Assembly (NCBI GenBank): GCA_036702865.1
Contig: DATNQD010000027.1
Coordinates: 310,001 to 374,000 of the forward strand
From: Trichocoleus sp.
Lineage (GTDB): Bacteria > Cyanobacteriota > Cyanobacteriia > Elainellales > Elainellaceae
Direction of reading: 5' to 3'
Length of the DNA stretch: 64,000 bases
A program made the translations under genes and the position numbers. Shown piece after piece: positions 63,265 through 64,000 of this stretch. The first letter of the stretch is position 1. Each line of letters opens with the position of its first letter. The notes under the pieces are model-generated. The model saw only the letters and a list, made by a program, of their open reading frames with translations. It was not told where the DNA came from and made no database searches.

Positions 63265-63365
63265 TCGTCTGCCTTGTCCGTCAAAGCCCTAACTCTATAG
63301 GCTCAAATTTCGCTGGAACTCTACGAAATCTGTCTACGCATACCTTCATATCAAACTAATCCGCA

Positions 63366-63399
63366 TTCAGTCTTCGAGATCGGAGGACTGAAGTTTTTT
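63366..63399 (+). terminator. Terminator-like hairpin in the rpoB leader (candidate attenuator)
   Basis: Ten base pairs (TTCAGTCTTC with GAGGACTGAA, one T-G wobble) around a 7-nt loop GAGATCG, followed by G and six T residues. It is 70 nt upstream of the rpoB ATG and about 95 nt after the predicted start of transcription. It could terminate tatD read-through or attenuate the rpoBC transcript. Confidence 0.75.
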
Positions 63400-63469
63400 C
63401 ATTGTATAGATTTACCAACTACTGCCGTGCTGGGGATTTTCCCTAAGGACGACCACTTCGAGGAGACGC

Positions 63470-64000
63470 ATGAGTAATCTAACCCAAACCGCACCTATCT
63501 TTACCCTACCAGACCTGGTTGAGATTCAGCGGGCGAGCTTCCGCTGGTTTTTGGAGGAGGGCTTAATTGAGGAGTTAGACAGTTTCTCACCCATCACGGA
63601 TTACACCGGGAAGCTGGAACTTCATTTCTTGGGGAAAGACTTTAAGCTACGACGACCCAAATATGACGTTGACGAAGCCAAGCGGCGGGATGCAACCTAT
63701 GCCGTGCAAATGTATGTTCCAACTCGTCTAATTAATAAAGAGACAGGCGAGATTAAGGAGCAAGAGGTTTTCATTGGTGATCTGCCACTGATGACCGATC
63801 GCGGTACGTTTATCATCAACGGTGCAGAACGGGTAATCGTCAATCAGATTGTCCGTAGCCCTGGGGTGTACTACAAGAAAGAAGTAGACAAAAACGGTCG
63901 CAGTGCGTTCAATGCCAGCCTGATTCCAAACCGGGGCGCTTGGCTTAAGTTTGAGACCGATAAGAATGACTTGGTGTGGGTTCGTATCGATAAAACCCGC
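63470..64000 (+). CDS. rpoB: RNA polymerase beta subunit (partial, N-terminal 177 residues)
   Basis: The frame starts at ATG 63470 behind a strong GAGGAG and stays open to the window end. [73 protein letters not shown] and [21 protein letters not shown] are the N-terminal beta-subunit motifs. The rpoC1 and rpoC2 genes are expected further right. Confidence 0.97.
   Translation, partial: MSNLTQTAPIFTLPDLVEIQRASFRWFLEEGLIEELDSFSPITDYTGKLELHFLGKDFKLRRPKYDVDEAKRRDATYAVQMYVPTRLINKETGEIKEQEVFIGDLPLMTDRGTFIINGAERVIVNQIVRSPGVYYKKEVDKNGRSAFNASLIPNRGAWLKFETDKNDLVWVRIDKTR

Overview
The window is ordinary chromosomal DNA of a cyanobacterium. The evidence is direct: cytochrome b6f genes petC and petA, two small photosystem II genes (psbY and psb35), a PAP/fibrillin protein, a bilin-lyase-like protein, several families restricted to cyanobacteria (DUF3134, TIGR02652, a LabA-like NYN protein), and dense CGATCG / GCGATCGC (HIP1) palindromes. 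Gene content resembles filamentous Leptolyngbya-type genomes, but I cannot name the genus from sequence alone. I found no insertion sequence, prophage, CRISPR array, tRNA or rRNA.

Layout. 0-9.7 kb: a partial exported protein, mraY with its terminator, DUF3134, PAP/fibrillin, a Cas4/RecB-like PD-(D/E)XK nuclease, psbY, a gamma-carbonic anhydrase, TIGR02652, a VOC protein, inorganic pyrophosphatase, an MBL-fold hydrolase, small membrane proteins and a response regulator. 9.7-15.8 kb: after about 0.9 kb of non-coding DNA, a five-gene plus-strand cluster (rfbF, lhgO-like oxidase, SDR, RmlC-like epimerase, SAF-domain dehydrogenase) that looks like a nucleotide-sugar pathway built on CDP-glucose. 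15.8-31.6 kb: rsmG and an ABC ATPase, secreted TPR and Cys-repeat proteins, petC-petA, a pentapeptide-repeat protein, tldD, a solute-binding lipoprotein coupled to a CpcS-like protein, cobT, DUF2232 and nnr. 31.6-44.3 kb: glycosyltransferases, an enolase-superfamily epimerase with a DUF1611 partner, psb35, a DegT aminotransferase, a PBP4-type carboxypeptidase, lptC, a LabA-like protein and metG.

44.3-64 kb: after 1.18 kb without genes come an acyltransferase-hydrolase pair resembling a split plant phytyl ester synthase, pip, an STAS protein, a TIGR03960 radical SAM protein, rne with a long leader, rnhB, thrC flanked by two ubiquitin-like sulfur carriers, a universal stress protein, hisD, rpsT, tatD and the start of rpoB. 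rpoB is preceded by a near-consensus promoter and, about 100 nt further on, a strong terminator-like hairpin inside the leader.

Most genes are housekeeping. The places most worth a second look are thrC with its two sulfur carriers, the acyltransferase/hydrolase pair, the CDP-sugar cluster with an embedded 2-hydroxyglutarate-oxidase-like gene, the epimerase/DUF1611 pair, the rpoB and rne leaders, and the Cys-repeat secreted protein. All functions are inferred from sequence read by eye; no database search was run.
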